6,454 bases of DNA from an uncultured Candidatus Saccharibacteria bacterium (GTDB taxonomy: Bacteria > Patescibacteriota > Saccharimonadia > Saccharimonadales > Saccharimonadaceae): NCBI GenBank assembly GCA_938049075.1, contig CALICZ010000022.1:1-6454 (forward strand), written 5' to 3'. A program made the translations under genes and the position numbers. Shown in pieces: positions 1 through 5,206 of this stretch; the stretch's first letter is position 1; the number at the start of each line of letters is the position of its first letter. Below the pieces are notes generated by a model, which was given only the letters and a program-made list of their open reading frames with translations, searched no databases and was not told the origin of the DNA.

Positions 1-131
1 AACACCATATTATCACTACAATTCTCAGGTAAACGACTCCACAAGATGATAAAATCACAACATTTTTGTACATCACACTGTTGACATATAAGCTAATAGA
101 GTAATAGAGTAATAGAGTATCCCTCCCGCAT
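1..131. other. Intergenic DNA, no supported gene
   Basis: No convincing coding region is visible. Frame 1 is open from the window edge to a TGA at 82-84, and frame 2 to a TGA at 47-49. Either could be the tail of a gene lying outside the window, but nothing distinguishes them from chance. The stretch contains a perfect TTGACA at 81-86 and a short tandem repeat, annotated separately. Confidence 0.4.
94..119. repeat. 8-bp tandem repeat (TAATAGAG), about 3.2 copies
   Basis: Three perfect copies of TAATAGAG occupy 94-101, 102-109 and 110-117, followed by a partial fourth. The array starts 7 bp after a consensus -35-like TTGACA (81-86), where a -10 element would be expected, but the repeat unit is a poor -10 match. 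Simple octamer repeats of this kind can change copy number by slippage. The words resemble those in the C-poor tract near 4900-5190. Confidence 0.85.
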
Positions 132-160
132 AGGTTGTAGGTTGATACGTATCTTATAAT
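132..160 (+). promoter_or_regulatory. Predicted promoter of the structured leader and 69-aa gene
   Basis: A perfect -10 hexamer TATAAT lies at 155-160. The -35 match is weak (AGGTTG at 132-137, 17-bp spacer). A perfect 10-bp palindrome, GATACGTATC (144-153), fills the spacer and would be well placed for a repressor. The predicted start is near 167, giving a leader of about 200 nt before the ATG at 368. Confidence 0.5.
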
Positions 161-196
161 GTAGTGGTTGCATAGCCTCAAGATGCTGCTTGATTG

Positions 197-315
197 CTAA
201 GCTCTCTTTTTTGTTACCATCAACACGTTATGTTGCATGAGTTCTTTGCCTTCGTTGCAGAAGTATCGGGATACTTCTGTTTTGTTTTTGTATGGTGATA
301 AGAAAGAGAGCTTAG
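197..315 (+). ncRNA. Nested structured leader or small RNA with 24-bp long-range stem
   Basis: Bases 197-220 can pair with 292-315 along all 24 positions: 21 Watson-Crick pairs and 3 G-U wobbles (210/302, 213/299, 215/297). No mismatch occurs, and the wobbles suggest pairing at the RNA level on the + strand. Inside the stem are a small hairpin at 221-235 (CAACA/TGTTG) and a perfect 10-bp hairpin at 259-280 followed by a T-rich run. I do not recognise it as 6S, SRP, tmRNA or RNase P RNA. It could be a cis-acting leader of the 69-aa gene, a free small RNA ending at the internal terminator, or, less likely, a tiny inverted-repeat element. Confidence 0.55.
259..290 (+). terminator. Intrinsic terminator-like hairpin inside the leader
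   Basis: CAGAAGTATC (259-268) and GATACTTCTG (271-280) form a perfect 10-bp stem around GG; in practice about 9 bp with a 4-nt loop. The run TTTTGTTTTTG follows at once at 280-290. The upstream side has no matching A-run, so the polarity is +. Termination here would release an RNA of about 120 nt and prevent expression of the 69-aa gene, so it could act as an attenuator. Confidence 0.65.
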
Positions 316-335
316 TGAAGAGCTAGGCTCGTGTT

Positions 336-352
336 GCACCTCATAGAGGTGC
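336..352 (+). promoter_or_regulatory. Hairpin next to the ribosome binding site
   Basis: GCACCTC (336-342) pairs perfectly with GAGGTGC (346-352) around a 3-nt loop. It ends two bases before the Shine-Dalgarno AGAGGAG (355-361). CACCTC also resembles an anti-Shine-Dalgarno sequence, so an alternative fold could mask the ribosome binding site. That translational-control role is inference. Confidence 0.5.
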
Positions 353-367
353 AGAGAGGAGTCCATC

Positions 368-577
368 ATGGACCGCGTGAATGCCATTCTCCGGGCTGTT
401 ATCACTTCACTTGAGGCGCATCCGTCAGATGAGAGAATGCTGCCCGCTAACCTGTCTCAGGATGAGCGCAAGGAGATCCTTATGCGTCTCGCATGGTTAG
501 GGTTCTCTGCTTATATCAGAGAGTTTTATACCTCTGAGCGCATCAAGCTGGTCTTGGTCGCCGGGAGACAAAAATAA
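368..577 (+). CDS. Small hypothetical protein, 69 aa
   Basis: I do not recognise this protein. It has 69 residues and no signal peptide, membrane helix or cysteine. It looks helical and charged: residues about 1-18 form an amphipathic stretch, 28-41 (LSQDERKEILMRLA) looks like a second helix, and 45-64 is more hydrophobic. Translation is well supported: AGAGGAG (355-361) lies 6 bp before the ATG. The gene sits behind a promoter (155-160) and a long folded leader containing a terminator, so expression is probably conditional. It is transcribed in the same direction as ftsE but separated by 231 bp, a stable hairpin and a second promoter, so it is probably not in the ftsEX operon. A chance open frame is possible given the length, but the ribosome binding site and framing hairpins argue for a real gene. 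Confidence 0.6.
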   Translation: MDRVNAILRAVITSLEAHPSDERMLPANLSQDERKEILMRLAWLGFSAYIREFYTSERIKLVLVAGRQK

Positions 578-587
578 CCACCACTAC

Positions 588-623
588 GCCCCGCGAAGAT
601 AATAACTATTATTTTCGCGGGGC
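588..623 (+). terminator. Long GC-capped hairpin after the 69-aa gene
   Basis: Positions 588-604 pair with 607-623 over 17 positions with one G-U wobble (598/613) and no mismatch. The base of the stem is GC-only (GCCCCGCG/CGCGGGGC) and the top is AT-rich. It begins 11 bp after the stop codon. The T-rich stretch does not start directly after the stem but about 10 nt later (634 onward), so it is not a textbook intrinsic terminator. It may instead protect the mRNA 3' end. Confidence 0.5.
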
Positions 624-793
624 AACTCACCGTGATTTTTGTATTTTTATTATTTTGTAGGATAGCTATCTGCGGCTGTACTTTGAGATGTGTGATACGT
701 CGTGTCTAATTGACCACGTAATAATCATAACAGTGGTGTAATGTACCGATGCGTTGCGATATGTAAACAATCTCGTCTTCAGATGCAGCCATA

Positions 794-809
794 TGCTATA
801 CTGGTATAG
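794..809 (+). promoter_or_regulatory. Extended -10 promoter of the ftsE operon, overlapping an inverted repeat
   Basis: TGC-TATACT (794-802) matches the extended -10 pattern TGnTATAAT with one mismatch, and no good -35 is seen. Transcription should begin about 7 nt downstream, at 808-810, which is the ftsE start codon. CTATAC (796-801) and GTATAG (804-809) form an inverted repeat around TG. It covers both the -10 box and the predicted start, so it is a possible operator. Confidence 0.5.
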
Positions 810-1492
810 TGATATTGTTAGACAGAGTAACCAAACGGTATGATAAGGATGCCAAGCCGGCGCTCGATCGGGTGAGCTTGCACGTTGAGCCCAATGAGTT
901 TGTCGTTATTATTGGCACGAGCGGGGCGGGCAAGAGCACGCTTCTTAAGCTCCTCACTCGCGAAGAGAAGCCCACAACGGGTAAGATTGTGGTCGGTGGT
1001 ATCGACTACGACACCTTGAAAGATAAGCATATTCCACTGCTGCGCCGCAAGATTGGTGTGGTGTTTCAGGATTTTAAGCTATTGCCGCAGCGCACCGTTT
1101 TTGAGAACGTCGCTTTTGCGCTGGAGATTGCAGGTATGAGCAACCGTGAGATCAAGAACACAGTACCTAAGGTGATCGATCTCGTCGGCCTCCGGGGTAA
1201 AGAGAAGCAATTTCCGCACCAGCTCAGTGGTGGTGAGCGCCAGCGCGTGGCGATTGCCCGTGCCGTCGTGCGCCAGCCCAAGATTCTTATCGCTGATGAG
1301 CCCACTGGTAACCTTGACCCTAAGCACAGCTGGGATATCGTTCGTTTGCTCGAGAAGATTAATAAATATGGCACGACCGTGCTCCTGACCACTCACAATG
1401 TCGAGATCGTTAATCGGCTCAAGCGCCGTGTTATTACCATTGAGCATGGCAAGATCACGCACGACCAAGCCAGAGGGAGTTACCGTCAATGA
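809..1492 (+). CDS. ftsE: Cell division ATP-binding protein FtsE
   Basis: FtsE is the cytoplasmic ABC ATPase of the FtsEX complex, which uses ATP to drive FtsX and so activate septal or side-wall peptidoglycan hydrolases. The 227-residue length is normal for the family. Visible motifs in order: Walker A GTSGAGKST (36-44; Thr37 where Pro is usual), Q-loop Gln87 in VVFQDFKLLP, signature LSGGERQR (139-146), Walker B ILIADEP (159-165) with catalytic Glu164, D-loop LD (169-170) and switch His196. The FQDFKLLP wording is typical of FtsE among related ATPases. The GTG at 809 is chosen because it gives the usual MI-L-RVTK-Y start; no in-frame ATG is near and there is no Shine-Dalgarno before it. Its TGA overlaps the ftsX ATG (ATGA), indicating translational coupling. 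It is the first gene of the three-gene operon. Confidence 0.95.
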   Translation: MILLDRVTKRYDKDAKPALDRVSLHVEPNEFVVIIGTSGAGKSTLLKLLTREEKPTTGKIVVGGIDYDTLKDKHIPLLRRKIGVVFQDFKLLPQRTVFENVAFALEIAGMSNREIKNTVPKVIDLVGLRGKEKQFPHQLSGGERQRVAIARAVVRQPKILIADEPTGNLDPKHSWDIVRLLEKINKYGTTVLLTTHNVEIVNRLKRRVITIEHGKITHDQARGSYRQ

Positions 1493-2469
1493 GTCGTCGC
1501 AAAGATACCGCCCGCGCCCTGATGCAGCAAAAGCGCCGCCGTCGCCAGTGGCTGACGTTCGTCCGGATGTGCCGCTATGGCGTTAATAACTTTAGCCGCA
1601 ACGCGTGGCTGACTGTTGCTGCAACGCTTGTGATGACGATTACACTGCTGATTGTCTTTACTACCTTTGTCGCGCAGCGTTCACTTGCTGATACCGCTCA
1701 GGCGATCAACAAGGATATCGACCGCTCAATCTACCTCCGCCCTGATGTCTCGGAGGAGCGCGCTCAGCCGGTGCTGGTGAGTTTGCGCCGCCTCAGCAAC
1801 GTCGAGTCAGTCCGCTTCATTAGCACAGAGGAAGCCAAGGAGCAATTTGCCAAGGCTAATAAGGATGACGAGGCTAAACTGAACGCCCTTAAGGAGGCGA
1901 CGAATTCACTGCCCGCGACGATCCGTATCACCCTGCATGACAATAACGATACATCGCAGCTGATAGACTTCGTCAATACTAATTCTGCGCTCAAACCACT
2001 GATTAGCGCTACCCAAACGCCGACCTTTATGAGCCAGCGGCGCAATGGCACGACGCGCATTGCAGAGTGGACACAGATGTCGCAAAAAGCTGGAGTAGCG
2101 GCTAGCGTCCTCTTTATCGCTATCTCGTTCTTGATTATCTTCAATACTATCCGCATGGCGATATTTAACCGGCGCGATGAGATCGAGATGATGAAGCTGA
2201 TTGGCGCCGACCGGGGCTTTATTCGGGGGCCATTCCTCGTGGAGGCAGTGGTGTATGGGGTGATTGCCGCAGTGATCGCGACTACTCTGGGTATTATCAC
2301 GCTCTTTATCTCGGGTGATTCGCTCAAGAAGTGGGGGGTCGCTCTCCAGCCTATGATTGATATGGCAGCATCCTACTGGTGGCTTATCGCCCTGGCAATG
2401 ATGGCACTAGGCGCATGCATTGGCGTCATCTCATCGCTGGTGGCCACTCGCCGCTACCTAAAGATTTAG
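1489..2469 (+). CDS. ftsX: Cell division permease-like protein FtsX
   Basis: FtsX is the membrane partner of FtsE; its outer domain contacts and regulates a peptidoglycan hydrolase. The protein has 326 residues, slightly longer than the common ~300. Layout: a basic cytoplasmic N-terminus (KRRRRQ at 15-20), helix 1 about 39-62, an extracellular domain about 64-200, helix 2 about 202-224, the cytoplasmic coupling segment with RRDEIEMMKLIGA (228-240), helix 3 about 248-275, helix 4 about 295-319 and a basic tail. The segment IRGPFLVEAVVYG (245-257) is strongly typical of FtsX. Translation starts at ATG 1489, with GAGGGAG at 1473-1479 as ribosome binding site, and overlaps ftsE by 4 bp. The CHAP hydrolase gene 23 bp downstream is its likely effector. 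Confidence 0.95.
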   Translation: MSRRKDTARALMQQKRRRRQWLTFVRMCRYGVNNFSRNAWLTVAATLVMTITLLIVFTTFVAQRSLADTAQAINKDIDRSIYLRPDVSEERAQPVLVSLRRLSNVESVRFISTEEAKEQFAKANKDDEAKLNALKEATNSLPATIRITLHDNNDTSQLIDFVNTNSALKPLISATQTPTFMSQRRNGTTRIAEWTQMSQKAGVAASVLFIAISFLIIFNTIRMAIFNRRDEIEMMKLIGADRGFIRGPFLVEAVVYGVIAAVIATTLGIITLFISGDSLKKWGVALQPMIDMAASYWWLIALAMMALGACIGVISSLVATRRYLKI

Positions 2470-2480
2470 TATTGATATAC

Positions 2481-2488
2481 AAAGGAGG
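2481..2488 (+). promoter_or_regulatory. Strong Shine-Dalgarno that fixes the hydrolase start
   Basis: AAAGGAGG is close to the ideal anti-16S complement. It lies 4 bp before GTG 2493 and 7 bp before TTG 2496, both in frame. The in-frame ATG at 2532 has no comparable site, and the frame upstream of 2493 lies inside ftsX. Initiation at a non-ATG codon is therefore the best reading. Confidence 0.8.
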
Positions 2489-2492
2489 CCCT

Positions 2493-3785
2493 GTGTTGAC
2501 AAAGCACACACCGCTTGTTACCATAAGAAATATGAAACAATCCACCACATCTGTTTCGCGTGCCCGCACTGTTGTGGCCGCACCCAAAAGAACCAAGGGG
2601 CTTGCCACCAAGTCGGTCATCGTGGCGGCTGCTGTGATTATGGCGCTCAGTACGCCAGTCAGCACCTACCTCGGGGTGACCACCGGGACTGCCTCGGCCG
2701 TGTCGCAGGAAGAGTACCAAAAGCAGATTGATGCGCTCAACAAAGAGATTGGGCAATATCAGTCGCAGGCCAAGGAGCTGAACGAGAAGGCAAAGAGCTT
2801 GCAAAATGAACTCGAGGTTTTGTCGAAGCAGAAGGCAATGATCCAAGCGCAGATTGATATCAGCCAGAAGAAACACGACCAACTGCAAGAGAAGATTACC
2901 CAGACAAAGCGCGACATCAAGGCTAACCAAGACGCCTTGGGCGACACGCTGGCCGATATGTATGTCGACCGCACCATTAGCCCGCTGGAGATGCTGGCGA
3001 GTAGCCGGAGTCTTGGCGACTATGTGGTGGAGCAAGATCGCCGCGATAGCATCCAGACCACGCTGAGCGAGACGATCACCCGCGTCAATAAGCTCAAAAA
3101 GCAGCTAGAAGAGCAAAAGAAGGAAGTCGAGCGTGTCTTGGCCGACCAAAAGAACGCCCGCGAAGCCCTCGCCGCCAAAGAGCGCGAGCAAGCTGACCTC
3201 CTTGCCCGCACGCAAAATGAAGAAGCAAACTACCAAAAGCTTACCGCCGACCGCGAGAGTGAGAAAGCCCGCGTTCAGAAGGCACAGCAGGATGCTATCC
3301 AAGCGGCCATCCGTAGTGCTGGCGGTGGTGGCTCACTCGGTATTACCTCTGGTGATGGCTCGATGGGTGGCTACCCTTGGGCCGGTGGCTGTACCGTCGA
3401 TGCTAATGCAATGTCGCATGGTGGCGCAACTGGTGGTGGTGAAGATCCACTTGGCTATGGCTGCCGCCAGTGTGTGAGCTACGCCGCCTGGAAGACCTAC
3501 CAAAAGACTGGTTACGCACCACGCTACTGGGGCAACGCCAATATGTGGCCAAATGCCGCTCGCAATGCTGGTTTCTCGACGGGCCGCACTCCACGGGCCA
3601 ACGCCCTTGGTGTCATCTCGGCAGGGCAGTATGGGCATATTGTCTATATCGAAGGCTACGATGCCGGTAGCAACACCGTCCGCATTAGCCAGTTTAATTA
3701 CTTCAACGCTGGTGGTTCTGGTTGGGGTCACTACAGCGAAATGACAGTACCCGCCAGTACGTACGATACGTATATCTATTTATAA
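2493..3785 (+). CDS. Secreted coiled-coil CHAP-domain peptidoglycan hydrolase (PcsB/CwlO-like)
   Basis: This is a predicted FtsEX-controlled cell-wall hydrolase of 430 residues, counted from GTG 2493 (429 from TTG 2496). Residues 1-40 are basic, 41-66 form a hydrophobic signal segment and TASA (66-69) is a likely signal-peptidase site. Residues about 71-272 are heptad-rich coiled coil rich in K, E and Q. It is interrupted at about 148-185 by LADMYVDRTISPLEMLASSR and SLGDYVVEQD, the hairpin typical of PcsB and CwlO N-terminal domains. A glycine/serine linker (276-293) leads to a C-terminal CHAP domain, with probable nucleophile Cys327 (RQCVSYAAW), His382 (YGHIVYIE) and Asn402 (SQFNY). Cys300 and Cys324 could form a disulfide. 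CHAP enzymes cut peptide cross-links or act as amidases; which one applies here cannot be told. Position right after ftsX supports the FtsEX-PcsB/RipC model. Confidence 0.9.
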   Translation: MLTKHTPLVTIRNMKQSTTSVSRARTVVAAPKRTKGLATKSVIVAAAVIMALSTPVSTYLGVTTGTASAVSQEEYQKQIDALNKEIGQYQSQAKELNEKAKSLQNELEVLSKQKAMIQAQIDISQKKHDQLQEKITQTKRDIKANQDALGDTLADMYVDRTISPLEMLASSRSLGDYVVEQDRRDSIQTTLSETITRVNKLKKQLEEQKKEVERVLADQKNAREALAAKEREQADLLARTQNEEANYQKLTADRESEKARVQKAQQDAIQAAIRSAGGGGSLGITSGDGSMGGYPWAGGCTVDANAMSHGGATGGGEDPLGYGCRQCVSYAAWKTYQKTGYAPRYWGNANMWPNAARNAGFSTGRTPRANALGVISAGQYGHIVYIEGYDAGSNTVRISQFNYFNAGGSGWGHYSEMTVPASTYDTYIYL

Positions 3786-3802
3786 GAAAGAATACATAGC
3801 AC

Positions 3803-3835
3803 AAACGACCACCCAGGTAGCGGTGGTCGTTTTTT
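3803..3835 (+). terminator. Intrinsic terminator of the ftsEX-hydrolase operon
   Basis: AAACGACCACC (3803-3813) pairs with GGTGGTCGTTT (3822-3832) around an 8-nt loop, with a run of T at 3830-3835. It lies 17 bp after the hydrolase stop codon. On the minus strand the hairpin is followed by TTTGT only, so it may partly serve the convergent gene ending at 3857. Confidence 0.9.
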
Positions 3836-3856
3836 GATGGGTGGAACTCTCGGGGC

Positions 3857-4573
3857 CTATGCTGCAGATAGGGTAGGCTGATGTGGTGTGTCAGTCTGGG
3901 TAGTGCCTATATAAGTGGTATTGTCCGTCTCGGGCGGGCTAACTCGGTAACCATACTGGTTGTACTCTGTGCCAATTGGATCATCGCTCTCGCAGTCCCG
4001 GAGGGGCTGGGTATCAGTGGGCAGCTGGGCGATGTAGCTGTTGCTAAAGGCGGCGCGTGTATCGGCCTGGGCCATATGGGCTAGTAGGACAAAGAGCTCT
4101 TTGACGTTGCTGATTGCTTCGCTTGTGCTGGGTGGCTTCTCACCGCCGTAGGTAAAGCCGTGCTGCTCCTGTGCTAAGAGGTCTTGATCAAAACCGTGGC
4201 CGCAATCGCGACAGTCTAGACAGCGCTCATAGAAATAATGCACCGAGTAGGTAATCTCGCTATGTGTGATGGTGATGGGCGGCTGGTCACCACGAGCGCC
4301 ACCTTTCATCTTGGCAATGATGCGTGTGAGGCTATCGATGACGCCATGGAGAGTTTGCTCGCGCTGCTGGCGTTCGTTGTCGATGATACGTCTCGCATCA
4401 AGCTCCTTATTGCTATGGCACAGAGCAGTCGGCAATTCGGCAACAAGCGCAAGATAACCAACCTGACTAGCCCGAGGAGAGACGCGCTCAGCAAGCAGTT
4501 GTGAATCGCTCTCAACAGTGGATGGTAATGAATAAACAGGCGCTGCTTCTGCGCTGACAACAGCAAGAGACAT
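3857..4573 (-). CDS. Hypothetical protein with CxxCxxC cluster, 238 aa
   Basis: I do not recognise this family. The protein has 238 residues, no signal peptide and no clear membrane helix. Residues about 20-50 are mixed. Residues 55-90 (around RRIIDNERQQREQTLHGVID) look like a long charged helix, possibly coiled coil. Residues 97-117 look like strands (PPITITHSEITYSVHYFY). CLDCRDCGH at 118-126 puts three cysteines and a histidine in a CxxCxxC arrangement that could bind a metal. Residues 150-180 look helical, and the C-terminal 50 residues are rich in Thr, Asp, Pro and Tyr and probably disordered. The start at ATG (4571-4573) has GAGGT six bases before it (+ strand 4580-4584) and a TATAAT promoter upstream. 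It is a single-gene unit convergent with the ftsEX operon. Confidence 0.7.
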   Translation of the reverse strand: MSLAVVSAEAAPVYSLPSTVESDSQLLAERVSPRASQVGYLALVAELPTALCHSNKELDARRIIDNERQQREQTLHGVIDSLTRIIAKMKGGARGDQPPITITHSEITYSVHYFYERCLDCRDCGHGFDQDLLAQEQHGFTYGGEKPPSTSEAISNVKELFVLLAHMAQADTRAAFSNSYIAQLPTDTQPLRDCESDDPIGTEYNQYGYRVSPPETDNTTYIGTTQTDTPHQPTLSAA

Positions 4574-4615
4574 TAGATAACCTCACTCGTTTTATTAAGA
4601 GAATAGTAATTGTCT

Positions 4616-4643
4616 ATTATACGAGGATGAGACAAAAATGCAA
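4616..4643 (-). promoter_or_regulatory. Predicted promoter of the minus-strand 238-aa gene
   Basis: On the minus strand a perfect TATAAT lies at 4616-4621, with TTGCAT at 4638-4643 as a weak -35 (16-bp spacer). Transcription would start near 4609, giving a leader of about 36 nt that contains the GAGGT ribosome binding site. Confidence 0.55.
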
Positions 4644-4705
4644 GGGGTTCGAAGTATGGCATAGCTGTTACCAATAAAAGCATAAGCTCTTCTGTTTATT
4701 GTTCG

Positions 4706-4766
4706 CTCTACTACCTTCTCTCTCCCATCCTCCTCTCTATTTCCCTCATTTTCTCCCTTCAAAATA
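4706..4766 (+). other. G-free, C-rich pyrimidine tract
   Basis: There is no G for 61 nt on the + strand, and the stretch is mostly C and T (for example CTTCTCTCTCCCATCCTCCT). It runs directly into the 32-bp palindrome at 4761. A transcript with this composition would be unstructured and resemble a Rho loading (rut) site; that function is inferred. No gene is visible in 4640-4747. Confidence 0.6.
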
Positions 4767-4792
4767 GGCGAATTTCGAAATTCGCCTATTTT
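4761..4792. terminator. Perfect 32-bp palindrome, likely bidirectional terminator
   Basis: The 16 bp on each side of the centre (4776/4777) are exactly self-complementary, from AAAATAGGCG on the left to CGCCTATTTT on the right. As RNA it would form a stem of about 14 bp with a TCGA loop, ending in TTTT on either strand. On the + strand CCCTGTTTTTTC follows shortly after. A protein-binding operator is an alternative. Confidence 0.65.
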
Positions 4793-4849
4793 ACCCTGTT
4801 TTTTCTCTGTTAGCGTGGGTTCTTTTTTCTCTTCTTTTATATATTTATA

Positions 4850-4873
4850 TATAATAGGAGAGAAATCGATATG
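4850..4873 (+). promoter_or_regulatory. TATAAT box, Shine-Dalgarno and ATG within repeat copy 1
   Basis: TATAAT is at 4850-4855, AGGAGAG at 4856-4862 and ATG at 4871-4873. The frame stops after 7 codons (TAG at 4892-4894). The -35 region is only T/C-rich. The Shine-Dalgarno sits at the expected transcription start, so a transcript from this box would have almost no leader. The same elements recur at 6398-6421. Confidence 0.35.
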
Positions 4874-5189
4874 GATGGATGTATGGATGTATAGATGTAT
4901 ATGGAGATATAGGTAAAGATAGAAATAGAGAGTAAAGATAAATAGAGAAAAGATAAAGATAAGTAGAAATAAGAGAATAAGTAAAGATAAATAAATAGAA
5001 ATAGAGAAAGATAAGGATAAAGAGATAAGTATAGATAGAGAAATATAGAGAAAGAGAGCTATAGAGATATATAGAGATGGGTATAGAAATAGATAAATAT
5101 TAGGTAAAGAAAGTTATAGAAAGAGAGATAAATAGAGAATATAGATAAATAGATAGAAATATATAAAGATAGAGATAGAAAAGAAATAA
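4868..5189. repeat. C-depleted GATA-type low-complexity tract
   Basis: Within 322 nt the + strand contains a single C (5059), giving C-free runs of 191 and 130 nt. It begins with an 8-bp tandem repeat, GGATGTAT (4877-4884, 4885-4892, then AGATGTAT at 4893-4900). It then becomes a degenerate mixture of words such as AAAGATA, AATAGAG and AGAAATAGAG without fixed period. Open frames here, including a Ser/Ile/Tyr/Leu/Phe-rich minus-strand one, follow from composition and are not called as genes. As minus-strand RNA it would be G-free with regular C. Confidence 0.9.
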
Positions 5190-5206
5190 CTGAATGTGAA
5201 GGGTGA

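Larger units (their letters stand above)
4748..4876 (+). repeat. 129-bp direct repeat, copy 1 (palindrome, T-rich tract, promoter, SD, ATG)
   Basis: This copy matches 6296-6424 except for two substitutions and two offsetting 1-bp length changes in T-runs. In order it holds a 32-bp palindrome (4761-4792), the segment CCCTGTTTTTTC, GTTAGCGTGGGTTC, a T/C-rich run, alternating TATATATTTATATATAAT, AGGAGAG and ATGGAT. Homology becomes gapped after 4876, where octamer repeats and the C-poor tract begin. No transposase is encoded in the unit itself. It may be a dispersed non-coding repeat or the ends of a larger element. Confidence 0.9.

Noticed and set aside
1..84. Tail of an upstream gene in frame 1 or 2
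   Set aside because: Both frames are short and show no recognisable protein features; there is not enough sequence to call one.
94..119. CRISPR-like array
   Set aside because: The 8-bp units are contiguous with no spacers; it is a simple tandem repeat.
1079..1489. Long minus-strand open frame opposite ftsE
   Set aside because: FtsE on the + strand carries every ABC motif, so the opposite frame is a shadow of codon bias. The same holds for frames opposite ftsX and the hydrolase.
3881..3893. 13-bp match to 6189-6201 (TGTGGTGTGTCAG)
   Set aside because: A shared 13-mer is expected about once by chance in a window of this size, and here one copy is inside a coding sequence.
4646..4652. GGTTCGA resembling a tRNA T-loop
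   Set aside because: The flanking bases cannot form the 5-bp T-stem, and no acceptor, D or anticodon arms are found nearby on this strand.
4761..4792. dif/XerCD recombination site
   Set aside because: dif sites are about 28 bp with two imperfect 11-bp arms around a 6-bp centre. This is a perfect 32-bp palindrome, present at least twice, with a T-rich tail.
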